Positions 17,598-25,292 of a DNA stretch of 38,950 nucleotides are shown one piece after another. The first letter of the stretch is position 1. Each line of letters begins with the position of its first letter. Under the pieces are notes generated by a model, which was given only the letters and a program-made list of their open reading frames with translations, did not search any database and was not told the DNA's origin. Source of the DNA: Bacteroides sp. (GTDB taxonomy: Bacteria; Bacteroidota; Bacteroidia; Bacteroidales; Muribaculaceae). Made by a program: the position numbers and the translations under genes. The stretch lies in the NCBI GenBank assembly GCA_023663525.1, contig JAMPHF010000006.1, positions 1 through 38,950 of the forward strand. The letters are read 5' to 3'.

Positions 17598-17972
17598 CTA
17601 AAGAATGGCTATGACTTCGATTTCAACAAGAACTTGTTTGGGAAGTTCGCGCACGGCAACAGCGGAACGGGCAGGGAAAGGTTCGGTGAAATTCTGAGCA
17701 TAAACCTCGTTCATTTCTCCAAAGAGACTCATGTCAGCGAGAAAGACTGTTGTCTTTACGACATTCTCGATGCTTGCGCCGGCTTCGGCGAGGATGGCTT
17801 TAACGTTTGCAAGCGACTGAGCAGTCTGGGCCTTGATACCCTCCGGAATTGTCCCGGTTGCGGGATTGACAGGTATTTGTCCTGAGCAATAAAGCATGTT
17901 GCCCACTTTGATTGCCTGGCTGTAAGGCCCGATTGCACCGGGAGCGGCCTTGGTTGAGATTACTTCTTTCAT
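17598..17972 (-). CDS. ridA: RidA-family enamine/imine deaminase
   Basis: 124 residues, the usual size of the YjgF/YER057c/UK114 family, which hydrolyses reactive enamines and imines made by PLP enzymes such as threonine dehydratase. The key Arg is Arg102 in [11 protein letters not shown], the family motif; [19 protein letters not shown] at the start and [10 protein letters not shown] at the end are also typical. Cytosolic trimer by family. It lies 57 bp after the YihY gene and may be the last gene of the minus-strand wall/stringent run. Confidence 0.95.
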   Translation of the reverse strand: MKEVISTKAAPGAIGPYSQAIKVGNMLYCSGQIPVNPATGTIPEGIKAQTAQSLANVKAILAEAGASIENVVKTTVFLADMSLFGEMNEVYAQNFTEPFPARSAVAVRELPKQVLVEIEVIAIL

Positions 17973-18029
17973 GATAAGTACGATTAATGTTTGGTTATTG
18001 AAGAAAACAATTGAATAGATTGTATATTT

Positions 18030-19415
18030 TTACGATTGTTTGTCAGGGAGAGGCATGTGGATTTCGCTCAGGAGCACAGAGTCGGCATGTTGACGGTATT
18101 CCAAATCAAGCTTATCACACAGATCAATCAGGGGTTTGAATTCCTCGTCGAACGCCGGGAGAAAACAATCCTCACCATGATTAGACAGAACGTCCATCAC
18201 ATGTCCGAGCGTATAATGGTCCGGGCTTGTGGTCGGAATGAATGGCGCATCCGGATCAGTCTCACTGCTCTCTTTCGGGGCAAGACGCGCTATGAGGTCA
18301 CACTCCATCAGGAAATTGACAACAAGTGTGGTCAATCTCGGAGGTATAGTGAAAGTCGATGAAATGTCAGCCACATTCAGCGGGGCAGAACCATCTTTGA
18401 AACGTTTCAGGATTACCGTCAGAACAGCGAGACAGACCTTGCGGCGATATGAGCCTGAGATATTGTCTATCTGATTCTCGTAGGAGAAGAAGAAGATGTC
18501 TTGCGATGAGCGGCATATCAAAGCCCCCGTCAGAGTAATCAGCCAAGACAACTGCATCCATATCAACATCAATGGCAGGAAGGAGAAGCTGCCATAGATG
18601 GCATTATACTTGGCGACATATATCTGTCCCGACACGAACAGCCATTGCAGAATCTGGAAAGCGATACCCGCTATGACACCGGTGACAAGAGCATTATGAA
18701 ATTTCACTTTCGTGTTGGGAATCATCACGTAGGCACCGGCGAAAAACAGGCAACCCAGCAGTATGGAAGCCAAATCCAGTAAATCGCTCACCACGGGACC
18801 GATGAAGTCAAACGGCAGAAACTTCTGGATGGTTGCCGAGACGAGGATGCGCAATCCACCCGAACAAATCATGAGCACCGGCAGAATGATGCATATTGCG
18901 AGGTAGTCGGTAACTTTCCGGGTTATAGGACGGTCAATCTTCACCCCCCAAATGTCATTGAATGAGGTTTCGACCGAATCCAACAAAGAGATCAACGTCC
19001 ATAGGAGGAAGATGATACCAACGCCGACAAAAAGTCCCTCTGAGGCTTGTTCGAGACATGAATCCACGAACGAGAATGCCATTTCGAGAGCCTTGCGCTG
19101 CGATGGAAAATATTGATAGAGCTGCGACTGAAGTATGTTCTGAAAGCCGAATCCACGCCCGATGGCAAAGAGGAGGGCAAGAGCCGGGACAATGGCAAGG
19201 AGCGTACGGTAAGTCAACGCACATGCCGACGACTGGAGATCGGAACTCATGAATGAACGCACTGTAAGATTAAGCGTCTTGACTGTGTTGACTTTCAGCG
19301 TATCACGCTTATCTTTCCATACTCCCTCTGAACAATACTCCCAAAGAGCGATTGCACGAGACTTCGTGTGTTCAATCCATAGGGCAATTTTGCCCGGTTT
19401 CTTTTCTTCAGTCAT
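18030..19415 (-). CDS. YihY/BrkB-family membrane protein
   Basis: 461 residues. About six membrane segments lie between 75 and 310 (for example ALLFAIGRGFGF, GVGIIFLLWTLISLL, AICIILPVLMICSGGLRILV, FFAGAYVMIP, ITLTGALICRSS), preceded by the family motif ALTYRTLLAIVPALALLFA. The C-terminal 140 residues are soluble and include a winged-helix-like piece (ADISSTFTIPPRLTTLVVNFLMECDLI). The family was once wrongly called RNase BN; the true function is unknown. It follows the lipoprotein gene by 35 bp. Confidence 0.85.
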   Translation of the reverse strand: MTEEKKPGKIALWIEHTKSRAIALWEYCSEGVWKDKRDTLKVNTVKTLNLTVRSFMSSDLQSSACALTYRTLLAIVPALALLFAIGRGFGFQNILQSQLYQYFPSQRKALEMAFSFVDSCLEQASEGLFVGVGIIFLLWTLISLLDSVETSFNDIWGVKIDRPITRKVTDYLAICIILPVLMICSGGLRILVSATIQKFLPFDFIGPVVSDLLDLASILLGCLFFAGAYVMIPNTKVKFHNALVTGVIAGIAFQILQWLFVSGQIYVAKYNAIYGSFSFLPLMLIWMQLSWLITLTGALICRSSQDIFFFSYENQIDNISGSYRRKVCLAVLTVILKRFKDGSAPLNVADISSTFTIPPRLTTLVVNFLMECDLIARLAPKESSETDPDAPFIPTTSPDHYTLGHVMDVLSNHGEDCFLPAFDEEFKPLIDLCDKLDLEYRQHADSVLLSEIHMPLPDKQS

Positions 19416-19450
19416 CGGTAGGTTTGTTTTTTGATATGAGATACTCCCAC

Positions 19451-20311
19451 TTATTTTTCTTCGGACTCTTTCTCTACGTATGTACGTGCCGCCTGACTGC
19501 GGGCAATCTCAACCGCACGGCTGAGACGCTCCTTCTCCAAGGACGCTACTTTGAAACGTCGCAGTGTGGTGGCATAATCGTAGAGTAGGGCTGTCTCCTG
19601 AACTTGCTTTTCAGGGAGAGGCATTGAATATGTCGAAGACCCTATGAAGGTCAACGTGATGGGACGGTTTGAATTGTCAGCGATAAAATGTCCGACACTG
19701 TCACATTCGGCACCTATAAATGTGATGACCTCGGCACCCATCGAGCGGTCGTTGCGCTCTCCGTCATGAGCCACTGTCGAGGTCGATGCACTCCCTCCAT
19801 CCGTACTGACCTCAATTGATGTACTGTTCACCTTCTTGGTCTTCAGTGAGGACATGAGGTAGAAATCGCCATCGGGACTGACGCGGGCCTGGATACCGTT
19901 TGTCCCGAAGAACTTAGTTGGATCGACTGATGCAGCGACATAATATCCTTCAATCGGATTCGGGACGAATTTGATGAGTCTTTGGAGTGAATCGCCACGG
20001 ACAGCGAGCACGGCGGACAGCGAGTCGGCTTGCTGGAGTCGCTGCAAGGTGAGTCCTTCAGTCGCTTTGGTGGAGAGATGCAGGGCCTCCCGTCGCACGT
20101 CAATTTCGCGCGGATAGGCATTCTTGATAGAATCAGTCAAGGTTATCGCACGGCTGAAATCCTTAGCTTCAAATGCTGATTGGGCTTCATCGAGCAAGGC
20201 TTGTGCTTTCTCCGTGTCACCATTGCCTCCGCATGAACACGCCATCAGTGCCAGCGACATGACGGCGGAGAGGCTAATGTTTGAAATATGGTCAGTTACT
20301 ACGTTCGACAT
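19451..20311 (-). CDS. Uncharacterised lipoprotein with N-terminal helical-repeat segment
   Basis: 286 residues. The N-terminus ends in the lipobox LMACSC (Cys25 or Cys27), although the n-region is not basic as usual. Residues 33-110 form helices of TPR or coiled-coil character (KAQALLDEAQSAFEAKDFSRAITLTDSI). The middle part, GYYVAASVDPTKFFGTNGIQARVSPDGDFYLMSSL, looks like a beta domain, and a helical tail follows from about 245. It overlaps the end of relA by 20 bp, so it is translationally coupled to it. I do not recognise a named family. Probably anchored in the envelope. Confidence 0.75.
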   Translation of the reverse strand: MSNVVTDHISNISLSAVMSLALMACSCGGNGDTEKAQALLDEAQSAFEAKDFSRAITLTDSIKNAYPREIDVRREALHLSTKATEGLTLQRLQQADSLSAVLAVRGDSLQRLIKFVPNPIEGYYVAASVDPTKFFGTNGIQARVSPDGDFYLMSSLKTKKVNSTSIEVSTDGGSASTSTVAHDGERNDRSMGAEVITFIGAECDSVGHFIADNSNRPITLTFIGSSTYSMPLPEKQVQETALLYDYATTLRRFKVASLEKERLSRAVEIARSQAARTYVEKESEEK

Positions 20312-22499
20312 CTTTTACGCCTTTTACGGTTTTAATTTTCTTTATAAGGTTATTGAGTGCGGATGTGTCACTTATGCCCACGACAATGAAGCCGGAAAAG
20401 ATTCCATCGGACGAATCAATTGAGATGTTGCGCAGGGTGACATCCTTTTCTTTGTTTATAATCGAAGTGATGTTGGTCACTATTTCAATGTCGTCATTGC
20501 CGACAATGCGCAGAGTGGCCGCGAAACGGCTTCCGACTTTGCCTGACCAACGTGTGCGGATCACACGATAGGGATATTTATAGCGTATGTGCTGGGCGTT
20601 GGGGCAGTCAAGACGGTGAATCTTTATCACACCTTCGGCCGACACGAATCCGAAGACATCGTCGCCGAAAATCGGATTGCAGCATTTAGAGAGCCGATAG
20701 TTTATCCCCTTGATGTTATCACCGATAATGAGTATGTCGTCCGACGGACCGGAACTGCGGTCGTTGCTGTCGAGAAGTTCAAACTCCTCCGCACTTCGGC
20801 GTTCCGTCTCCGTGTGTTTGTCGGCATTGTCAAGCAGCTCGTATTGGGTTATGACATCATTGACATCAATCTCCTCGTCGCCGATAGCTTTGTAGAAATC
20901 GGTGACTGTCTTATAACCCATTTTCTTAATGGCACGCATGAGCATACCCTCCTCAAGCTCTACCTTGCGGTTCTTGCAGCGGCGTTGAAGAAGTTCCTTA
21001 CCAAGTTCCGCTGAGCGGCTGGCGCGCTCATTTATGGTCTGGCGAATCTTGTTGCGGGCTTTGGAGGTTACGACAAATGATAGCCAGTCTTGTTTAGGCA
21101 TCTGACCAGGTGCAGTCGTGACTTCCACCGTATCACCTGAATGCAGCTTGTAGTTGAGCTTACGGTTGCGTCCGTTGACTTTACCACCTACACACGTACA
21201 TCCGAGCTTTGAATGGATATTGAATGCAAAGTCAAGCACTGTCGCACCTAATGGCAACCGGTAGAGATCACCGCGCGGAGTGAAGACGAATACCTCTTTG
21301 TCATAGAGATCCATCTTGAAATTCTTCATAAGCTCCATCGGACCGTCGGCAGTCTCCAGGATGTCACGGATGTTGTTCATCCATGTGTCGAGGTCTCCCT
21401 CGCTCTTGATTCCCTTGTATTTCCAGTGGGCTGCAAGACCCTTCTCGGCCACGAGGTCCATGCGCTTAGTGCGTATCTGCACCTCGACCCATTTGTTGTC
21501 AGGACCTTTCACCGTCGTATGCAGTGACTCGTAGCCATTGCTCTTGGGGATGGAGAGCCAGTCCTTCATTCTCGCAGGGTTGGGCGTGTACATATCGGCA
21601 ACGATAGAATATACATTCCAACACTCGGCCTTTTCTCGTTCGAGGGGTACGTCAAGAATCACACGGATGGCAAACAGGTCGTAGATTCCCGAAAGCTCCA
21701 CGTGCTGCTTGCGAAGTTTGTTCCAGATTGAGTAGATGGACTTGGTACGCCCTTTGATTTCATATTTCAAGCCTGTCGCATCAAGTTTTTCTTTGAGCGG
21801 GGCTATGAAGTCGGCAATATAAGCGTCGCGTGCCACCTTGGTCTCGTTGAGTTCTCGTGCGATTTTGGTATATGTTTCCCTTGCTGAATATTTCAGGGAC
21901 ATATCCTCAAGCTCACTCTTGATTTTATACAGACCGAGACGATGGGCCAACGGGGCGTAGAGATAGTTGGCCTCGAAGGCGGTGTCGGTGACAAATTTCT
22001 CATCAGGATGATGGTTGATTGCGCGCATCAGCGTCAATCGTTCAACAATCATGATGATTATCACGCGTATATCTTCCGCGAATGTCATGAGCAGACGCCG
22101 GAAATTATCGGTCTTGACCACGCCCTGCTTTCCATAGAGCGTCGATACTTTTTTAAGCCCGTTGACCATCCGCTCGACATCTTCTCCCCATGTCTCCCGG
22201 ACACTCTCAAGCGACAATGTCTCGTCTACGCAAAGTCCGTGGAGCATTGTGGCAATGATCATGTTACGGTCGGGGGAGACCATGACACAAAGCGCGATTG
22301 CTGTCTCCAGCGTGTGGGCAATTTTGTTTAAGCCATGACGGTCATTGACGGGACGACCGTCGGCGTAGGCTTCCTTCAATATTTTTTTGAGAGTAGGGTA
22401 GTCAGACGGACCGGCGACATCACGGCTCTCGGCTATGAGTCTTCTAACCAAGGTCGCTATGCCGGTTTTTCCGCCGGAGGGGAGTTTCGGATTTTCCAT
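20292..22499 (-). CDS. relA: RelA/SpoT-family (p)ppGpp synthetase with degenerate hydrolase site
   Basis: 735 residues in the long RSH layout: pseudo-HD domain (about 55-200), synthetase (about 250-360), TGS (around 405-465), helical/zinc region, and ACT at the C-terminus (from about 660). In the hydrolase half the HD motif reads HGLCVDET (His87-Gly88) instead of HDVVEDT, and DRLHNMRT is replaced by ERLTLMRA, so hydrolysis should be lost. The synthetase half keeps RMKDWLSIPKSNGYESLHT and VEVQIRT. It is thus a RelA-type, synthesis-only enzyme; a separate SpoT-type hydrolase is expected elsewhere. It makes ppGpp on starvation. It follows murA by 101 bp and overlaps the lipoprotein gene. Confidence 0.92.
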   Translation of the reverse strand: MENPKLPSGGKTGIATLVRRLIAESRDVAGPSDYPTLKKILKEAYADGRPVNDRHGLNKIAHTLETAIALCVMVSPDRNMIIATMLHGLCVDETLSLESVRETWGEDVERMVNGLKKVSTLYGKQGVVKTDNFRRLLMTFAEDIRVIIIMIVERLTLMRAINHHPDEKFVTDTAFEANYLYAPLAHRLGLYKIKSELEDMSLKYSARETYTKIARELNETKVARDAYIADFIAPLKEKLDATGLKYEIKGRTKSIYSIWNKLRKQHVELSGIYDLFAIRVILDVPLEREKAECWNVYSIVADMYTPNPARMKDWLSIPKSNGYESLHTTVKGPDNKWVEVQIRTKRMDLVAEKGLAAHWKYKGIKSEGDLDTWMNNIRDILETADGPMELMKNFKMDLYDKEVFVFTPRGDLYRLPLGATVLDFAFNIHSKLGCTCVGGKVNGRNRKLNYKLHSGDTVEVTTAPGQMPKQDWLSFVVTSKARNKIRQTINERASRSAELGKELLQRRCKNRKVELEEGMLMRAIKKMGYKTVTDFYKAIGDEEIDVNDVITQYELLDNADKHTETERRSAEEFELLDSNDRSSGPSDDILIIGDNIKGINYRLSKCCNPIFGDDVFGFVSAEGVIKIHRLDCPNAQHIRYKYPYRVIRTRWSGKVGSRFAATLRIVGNDDIEIVTNITSIINKEKDVTLRNISIDSSDGIFSGFIVVGISDTSALNNLIKKIKTVKGVKDVERSN

Positions 22500-22600
22500 T
22501 ACTTGATAATTGCAAGAGAGATAAAAATATTTACATTAGGGCGATAGCAATCCGATTTTGGTCATGCCCTATGATGATAATGTAATGTCTGTATGTTTTG

Positions 22601-23911
22601 TCAATCACGACGATAGATACATGCGCCGATTGAATTGAGGCGTGTATCGATGGTCTGATAGCCACGGTCAATCTGATCGATATTGTCGATTGTCGATACG
22701 CCCTTGGCACTCATGGCTGCGATAAGCATCGCGATTCCCGCACGGATGTCGGGTGAATGCATCTTGTTGGCTCTCAACGGCACTTTGTGATCAAGTCCGA
22801 TGACAACAGCACGGTGCGGATCGCAGAGCATGATCTGTGCGCCCATGTCAATGAGTCGGTCCACGAAAAAGAGGCGGCTTTCAAACATCTTCTGATGTAT
22901 GAGGACGCTTCCCTTACATTGTGTCGCTGTAACGAGCATGACGGATAGCAAATCCGGTGTTAGTCCGGGCCAGGGGGCATCGGCGATGGTCGGGATAGAA
23001 CCGTCAAGATTCGTTTCAATCTCATAGCAATCCTGAGCAGGGATGTAAATATCATCGCCACGACGTTCAAGATTGATACCGAGCCGCCGGAATGAGTCGG
23101 GGATAATGCCGAGATGGTCATAGCCGACATCCTTGATGGTCAGTTCGCTCCGGGTGATTGCAGCCATTCCGATAAAACTTCCTACCTCAATCATGTCAGG
23201 GAGAATGGTATGTTCGGCACCGGATAATTTCTCCACGCCTGTAATACGCAGCAGATTTGATCCAATGCCTTCAATTGATGCGCCCATCCCGACGAGCATT
23301 CGGCAAAGTTGCTGGACGTATGGCTCGCAGGCGGCATTGTAGATTGTGGTTTCTCCCTCGGCGAGAGTGGCAGCCATTATGATGTTGGCCGTACCTGTCA
23401 CGGAGGCTTCATCAAGAAGCATGTAGCATCCCTTCAGACCATTTACGGTTACGAGATAATATGCCTGGCGTTCCTCATTGTATGCAATCATCGCACCGAG
23501 TTTTGACAGACCGGTGATGTGTGTGTCAACTCTCCGACGACCGATTTTGTCACCACCCGGCTTTGCAAAATATGCTTGCCCGAGTCTTGCGAGAAGCGGA
23601 CCCACGACAAGTACAGACCCTCGCAACGATGCACAGCGCGACACGAAATCCGCACTCGAAATATATTCTTCGTCAAGATCGTCTGCCTGAAACCGATATG
23701 TGTCATCATTGAGACGGTCCACTTTGACGCGCATCGCCTTCAGAAGATTTATGAGGTTGACCACATCGAGTATGTTAGGCACATTGTGGATGGTGACAGG
23801 GTCTGATGTCAGGAGTGTGGCACAGATGACTTCAAGAGCCTCGTTTTTGGCTCCCTGAGGTGTGATACTTCCACTCAGTCTGTGTCCGCCTTCTATAATA
23901 TAGGTGCTCAT
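22601..23911 (-). CDS. murA: UDP-N-acetylglucosamine 1-carboxyvinyltransferase (MurA), Cys-to-Asp type
   Basis: First committed step of peptidoglycan synthesis: transfer of enolpyruvyl from PEP to UDP-GlcNAc. 436 residues of the EPSP-synthase fold; AKNEALEV near the start contains the conserved Lys22 and Asn23. The catalytic loop reads PGGDKIGRRRVD where E. coli has PGGCTIGARPVD, so Asp121 replaces the Cys that fosfomycin alkylates. Asp is known to support catalysis in other natural MurA enzymes and gives fosfomycin insensitivity. Follows murB by 63 bp. Confidence 0.95.
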   Translation of the reverse strand: MSTYIIEGGHRLSGSITPQGAKNEALEVICATLLTSDPVTIHNVPNILDVVNLINLLKAMRVKVDRLNDDTYRFQADDLDEEYISSADFVSRCASLRGSVLVVGPLLARLGQAYFAKPGGDKIGRRRVDTHITGLSKLGAMIAYNEERQAYYLVTVNGLKGCYMLLDEASVTGTANIIMAATLAEGETTIYNAACEPYVQQLCRMLVGMGASIEGIGSNLLRITGVEKLSGAEHTILPDMIEVGSFIGMAAITRSELTIKDVGYDHLGIIPDSFRRLGINLERRGDDIYIPAQDCYEIETNLDGSIPTIADAPWPGLTPDLLSVMLVTATQCKGSVLIHQKMFESRLFFVDRLIDMGAQIMLCDPHRAVVIGLDHKVPLRANKMHSPDIRAGIAMLIAAMSAKGVSTIDNIDQIDRGYQTIDTRLNSIGACIYRRD

Positions 23912-23974
23912 GTCGGGAGTGTGATGTTGTTTAAAAGTTGAAACGTCTTTGTATTCTTAATAATGCCTCAGAGG

Positions 23975-25000
23975 TCAGATGTGTTCAACCTCCGGCGTGA
24001 GAGTTATGCCAAACCTTTCTCTGACAGACTCTATGATTTTATTTTCGAGAGCGATGACTTCATCCGGTGCAGCTTTCTTCTCAGGATTCACGATGACAAG
24101 CGGCTGGAGATGCCACACGGCCACATTACCCTCGGAATAGCCCTTCCATCCGCAGCGGTCAATCAGCCATGCGGCCGGAATTTTATAGCCGCCGTCTACT
24201 TTGAAATGTGGTATGTCTGTCCCGCTCTCCCGGGTGGCAATACTGTTGAACTGCTCCTCGCTGATGACAGGATTCTTAAAGAAACTTCCGGCACTGGGGA
24301 CGGTGACCGGATTCGGCAGTTTGGTGTCGCGTATGGCAATTACAGCCTGACGTATGGCCGTGGGCGTGAGTGTTGAGACATCCGTGTCCTTGAATGTTGC
24401 CTGAAGTGCGGGGTATGACAGATTAGGCGAGGGGATAGGGGAGAGTGAATAGTCAACGGAGTGGATAATGTAGCGTCCCTTGGAGTCAGGATGCTTGAAC
24501 ATTGAGTATCGATAGGCATAATGGCACTCATCTTTCGTGAAAGTGACAAATTCGCGCTCGACTTCGTCGTAGGCATTGACGGCCACAATCGCATCATAGG
24601 CCTCAGTACCGTATGCACCGACGTTTTGCACGGCTGACGCACCAACTTCACCGGGGATACCGGAGAGGTTTTCGATGCCCCAAAGCTCGCGGTCACAGGC
24701 CCAGCGGACAAAATCGTCCATCGTCTCTCCTGCGCCAACACGCACAATGACTTCCTGCGGGCTTTCACTGATGATTTCTTTTCCACGAATGGCACTGTGG
24801 AGTACCACACCGGGATAATCAGCAGTGAACAGAAGATTACTTCCGGCACCTATGTGCATCCTCTCGACATCTCTGCGGATTGATGAGAGGATAAAGGGAA
24901 TGTCGTCAGGGGATGTGTATTCCATAAAGACACCACACTTCACATTCATGGCAAAAGTGTTGTGTCCCGAAAGATTGTAATTGTCAATAGTCCTAATCAT
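23975..25000 (-). CDS. murB: UDP-N-acetylenolpyruvoylglucosamine reductase (MurB)
   Basis: NADPH- and FAD-dependent reduction of the MurA product to UDP-MurNAc. I start at the Met at 25000 (MIRTIDNYNLSGHNTFAM), giving 341 residues as in type I MurB. An in-frame Met at 25132 would add 44 residues not found in the family and lies upstream of a -7 box at 25061-25068. Visible motifs: GAGSNLLF (FAD-binding), GIPGEVGASAVQNVGAYG, AYRYSMFK (type I marker), SAGSFFKNP with the catalytic Ser, and the C-terminal Glu in GYSEGNVAVWH. First gene of the run murB-murA-relA. Confidence 0.93.
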   Translation of the reverse strand: MIRTIDNYNLSGHNTFAMNVKCGVFMEYTSPDDIPFILSSIRRDVERMHIGAGSNLLFTADYPGVVLHSAIRGKEIISESPQEVIVRVGAGETMDDFVRWACDRELWGIENLSGIPGEVGASAVQNVGAYGTEAYDAIVAVNAYDEVEREFVTFTKDECHYAYRYSMFKHPDSKGRYIIHSVDYSLSPIPSPNLSYPALQATFKDTDVSTLTPTAIRQAVIAIRDTKLPNPVTVPSAGSFFKNPVISEEQFNSIATRESGTDIPHFKVDGGYKIPAAWLIDRCGWKGYSEGNVAVWHLQPLVIVNPEKKAAPDEVIALENKIIESVRERFGITLTPEVEHI

Positions 25001-25060
25001 TAAAACCGTAGTTAATGCCGGCGACGTAAGTAGAGAAGCAACTCCGGCAAAATTCATCCA

Positions 25061-25068
25061 CAAATTTA
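25061..25068 (-). promoter_or_regulatory. -7 promoter box of the murB-murA-relA run
   Basis: TAAATTTG on the minus strand, predicting a leader of about 55 nt to the MurB start at 25000. A -33 TTTG is not evident. Confidence 0.45.
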
Positions 25069-25226
25069 GTGATTTTTCGGGATTGTGGTCTATTGGTAAG
25101 CAAAAAAAGTTAATCAGTTTTTGCATAATCACACTTTATTACGTACCAACTTAACGTATTCAGAGTTTATTGAGGAGGGATGCGAAAAATAAGTGCTGAA
25201 AATGTTATCATTTCATAATTAATTCA

Positions 25227-25234
25227 TATATTTG
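25227..25234 (+). promoter_or_regulatory. -7 promoter box of the secreted repeat protein gene
   Basis: TATATTTG matches TAnnTTTG and lies 58 nt before the ATG at 25293. The upstream box is not recognisable. The sequence TGCTGAAAAT occurs on both sides of this box (near 25193 and 25234). Confidence 0.45.
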
Positions 25235-25292
25235 CTGAAAATATGCAACTTAGTCTATAAATACCATAACTTTAATTCATCAACTTTAATTT

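Noticed and set aside
25001..25132. N-terminal extension of MurB
   Set aside because: 44 residues absent in the family, with a -7 promoter box inside the extension.
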